Source: Cafeteria roenbergensis (taxonomy: Eukaryota > Sar > Bigyra > Bicosoecida > Cafeteriaceae). From it: a stretch of 64,000 nucleotides of DNA. The stretch is taken from contig VLTN01000011.1 in the NCBI GenBank assembly GCA_008330645.1, positions 592,919 to 656,918 of the forward strand, in the 5' to 3' direction. This document shows positions 63,673 to 64,000 of this stretch, piece by piece (the stretch's first letter is position 1; each line of letters starts with the position of its first letter). The translations under genes were made by a program, and so were the position numbers. Below the pieces are notes generated by a model, which saw only the letters and a list, made by a program, of their open reading frames with translations, was not told the origin of the DNA and made no database searches.

Positions 63673-64000
63673 CCTGGAGTCGCAGCCGCTCCGTGAGCGG
63701 CCGGGGGCACTGAGGCGAGTCGGCTATGCGCCGCCCTGCCCCACCCGGCCGCGCCGAGCCTAGTCGCCCAAGTTGCTGCAGCTGCCGTGCGCCCGTGACA
63801 GTGCGTGCGCGAGCGCGCGACGAAGTGGTGATAGGTTCCCGCGCGACACCCCGCTCAGACTCACACGCCTACTGCCGCCCCCTCGCAAACACGGCTGCCG
63901 CCACGACAGCCCCAAGGCTCGGCCGCCGCACAAGCCATTAAAGACGGTTTTCGTTCTCGGTCGCGCGCGGCAGGATGCGTGGGGCGTGATTGCGCGAGCT
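63673..64000. other. 3' flank of alpha-galactosidase
   Basis: About 330 bp to the window edge. A short TGCGTGCG run near 63801 may be the 3'-end element; CATTAAA occurs near 63937. No gene is supported. Confidence 0.35.

Noticed and set aside
1-64000. Integrated virus, virophage or transposon
   Set aside because: No integrase, capsid, polymerase, reverse transcriptase or terminal repeats were seen, and gene content and composition are uniform.
1-64000. tRNA or rRNA genes
   Set aside because: No stretch with recognisable A- and B-box spacing or rRNA core sequence was noticed; a tRNAscan run would be decisive.

Overview
This window is gene-dense nuclear DNA from a GC-rich eukaryote (roughly 70% GC by eye). 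The evidence is spliceosomal introns and purely eukaryotic genes: a spliceosome factor, a U3 snoRNP GTPase, an NPL4 homologue, mitochondrial carriers and an outer-dynein-arm docking protein. The dynein docking gene implies a motile flagellum. No plastid or photosynthesis gene is present. A heterotrophic flagellate, for example a GC-rich bicosoecid stramenopile such as Cafeteria, would fit, but the sequence alone cannot prove it. I can support 25 genes; at the left edge one runs out of the window. No tRNA, rRNA, CRISPR array, transposon or virus was found.

Gene structure is unusually uniform. I reconstructed 36 introns, of which 35 begin GTGAG and all 36 end CGCAG. They have no pyrimidine tract, and most are 55-250 bp. 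Intron calls rest on reading frame, this consensus and recovery of family motifs at the junctions, not on transcripts. Because GC is high, long spurious ORFs exist in all frames; they were discarded.

Layout: 1-12 kb holds a secreted M8 metallopeptidase (-), RAB5IF (+), an ankyrin/RING protein (-), ascorbate peroxidase (+), a penta-EF-hand protein (-), a small unknown gene (-) and a DAD4-like kinetochore protein (+). 12-25 kb holds a GH38 alpha-mannosidase (+), a patatin lipase (-), a secreted L,D-transpeptidase-like protein (+), a SET methyltransferase (-) and an ENT nucleoside transporter (-). 25-40 kb holds NDUFAF7 (-), BMS1 (+), a TBC RabGAP (-), NPL4 (-), a small ubiquitin-like protein (-) and ZNF511-like (+). 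40-64 kb holds the dynein docking protein (+), MTHFR (-), CWC22 (+), a BRCA1-like RING/BRCT protein (-), an exostosin-family GT47 (+), a citrate-carrier-like SLC25 protein (-) and a GH27 alpha-galactosidase (+).

The genes do not form one pathway. Many neighbours are divergent pairs separated by only 94-175 bp, which suggests shared promoters. Several proteins serve a phagotrophic or lysosomal lifestyle (M8 peptidase, alpha-galactosidase, alpha-mannosidase, peptidoglycan-binding transpeptidase). Tandem repeats are frequent in both exons and introns. The largest is a 1-kb, 20-bp minisatellite inside an intron of the dynein docking gene.

The most interesting points are a DAD4-like DASH subunit with a long basic tail, an NPL4 ending in a UBA-like domain, a compact BRCA1-like gene, a bacterial-type cell-wall enzyme, the rigid GTGAG/CGCAG splice code, and recurrent TG-rich tracts downstream of stop codons.
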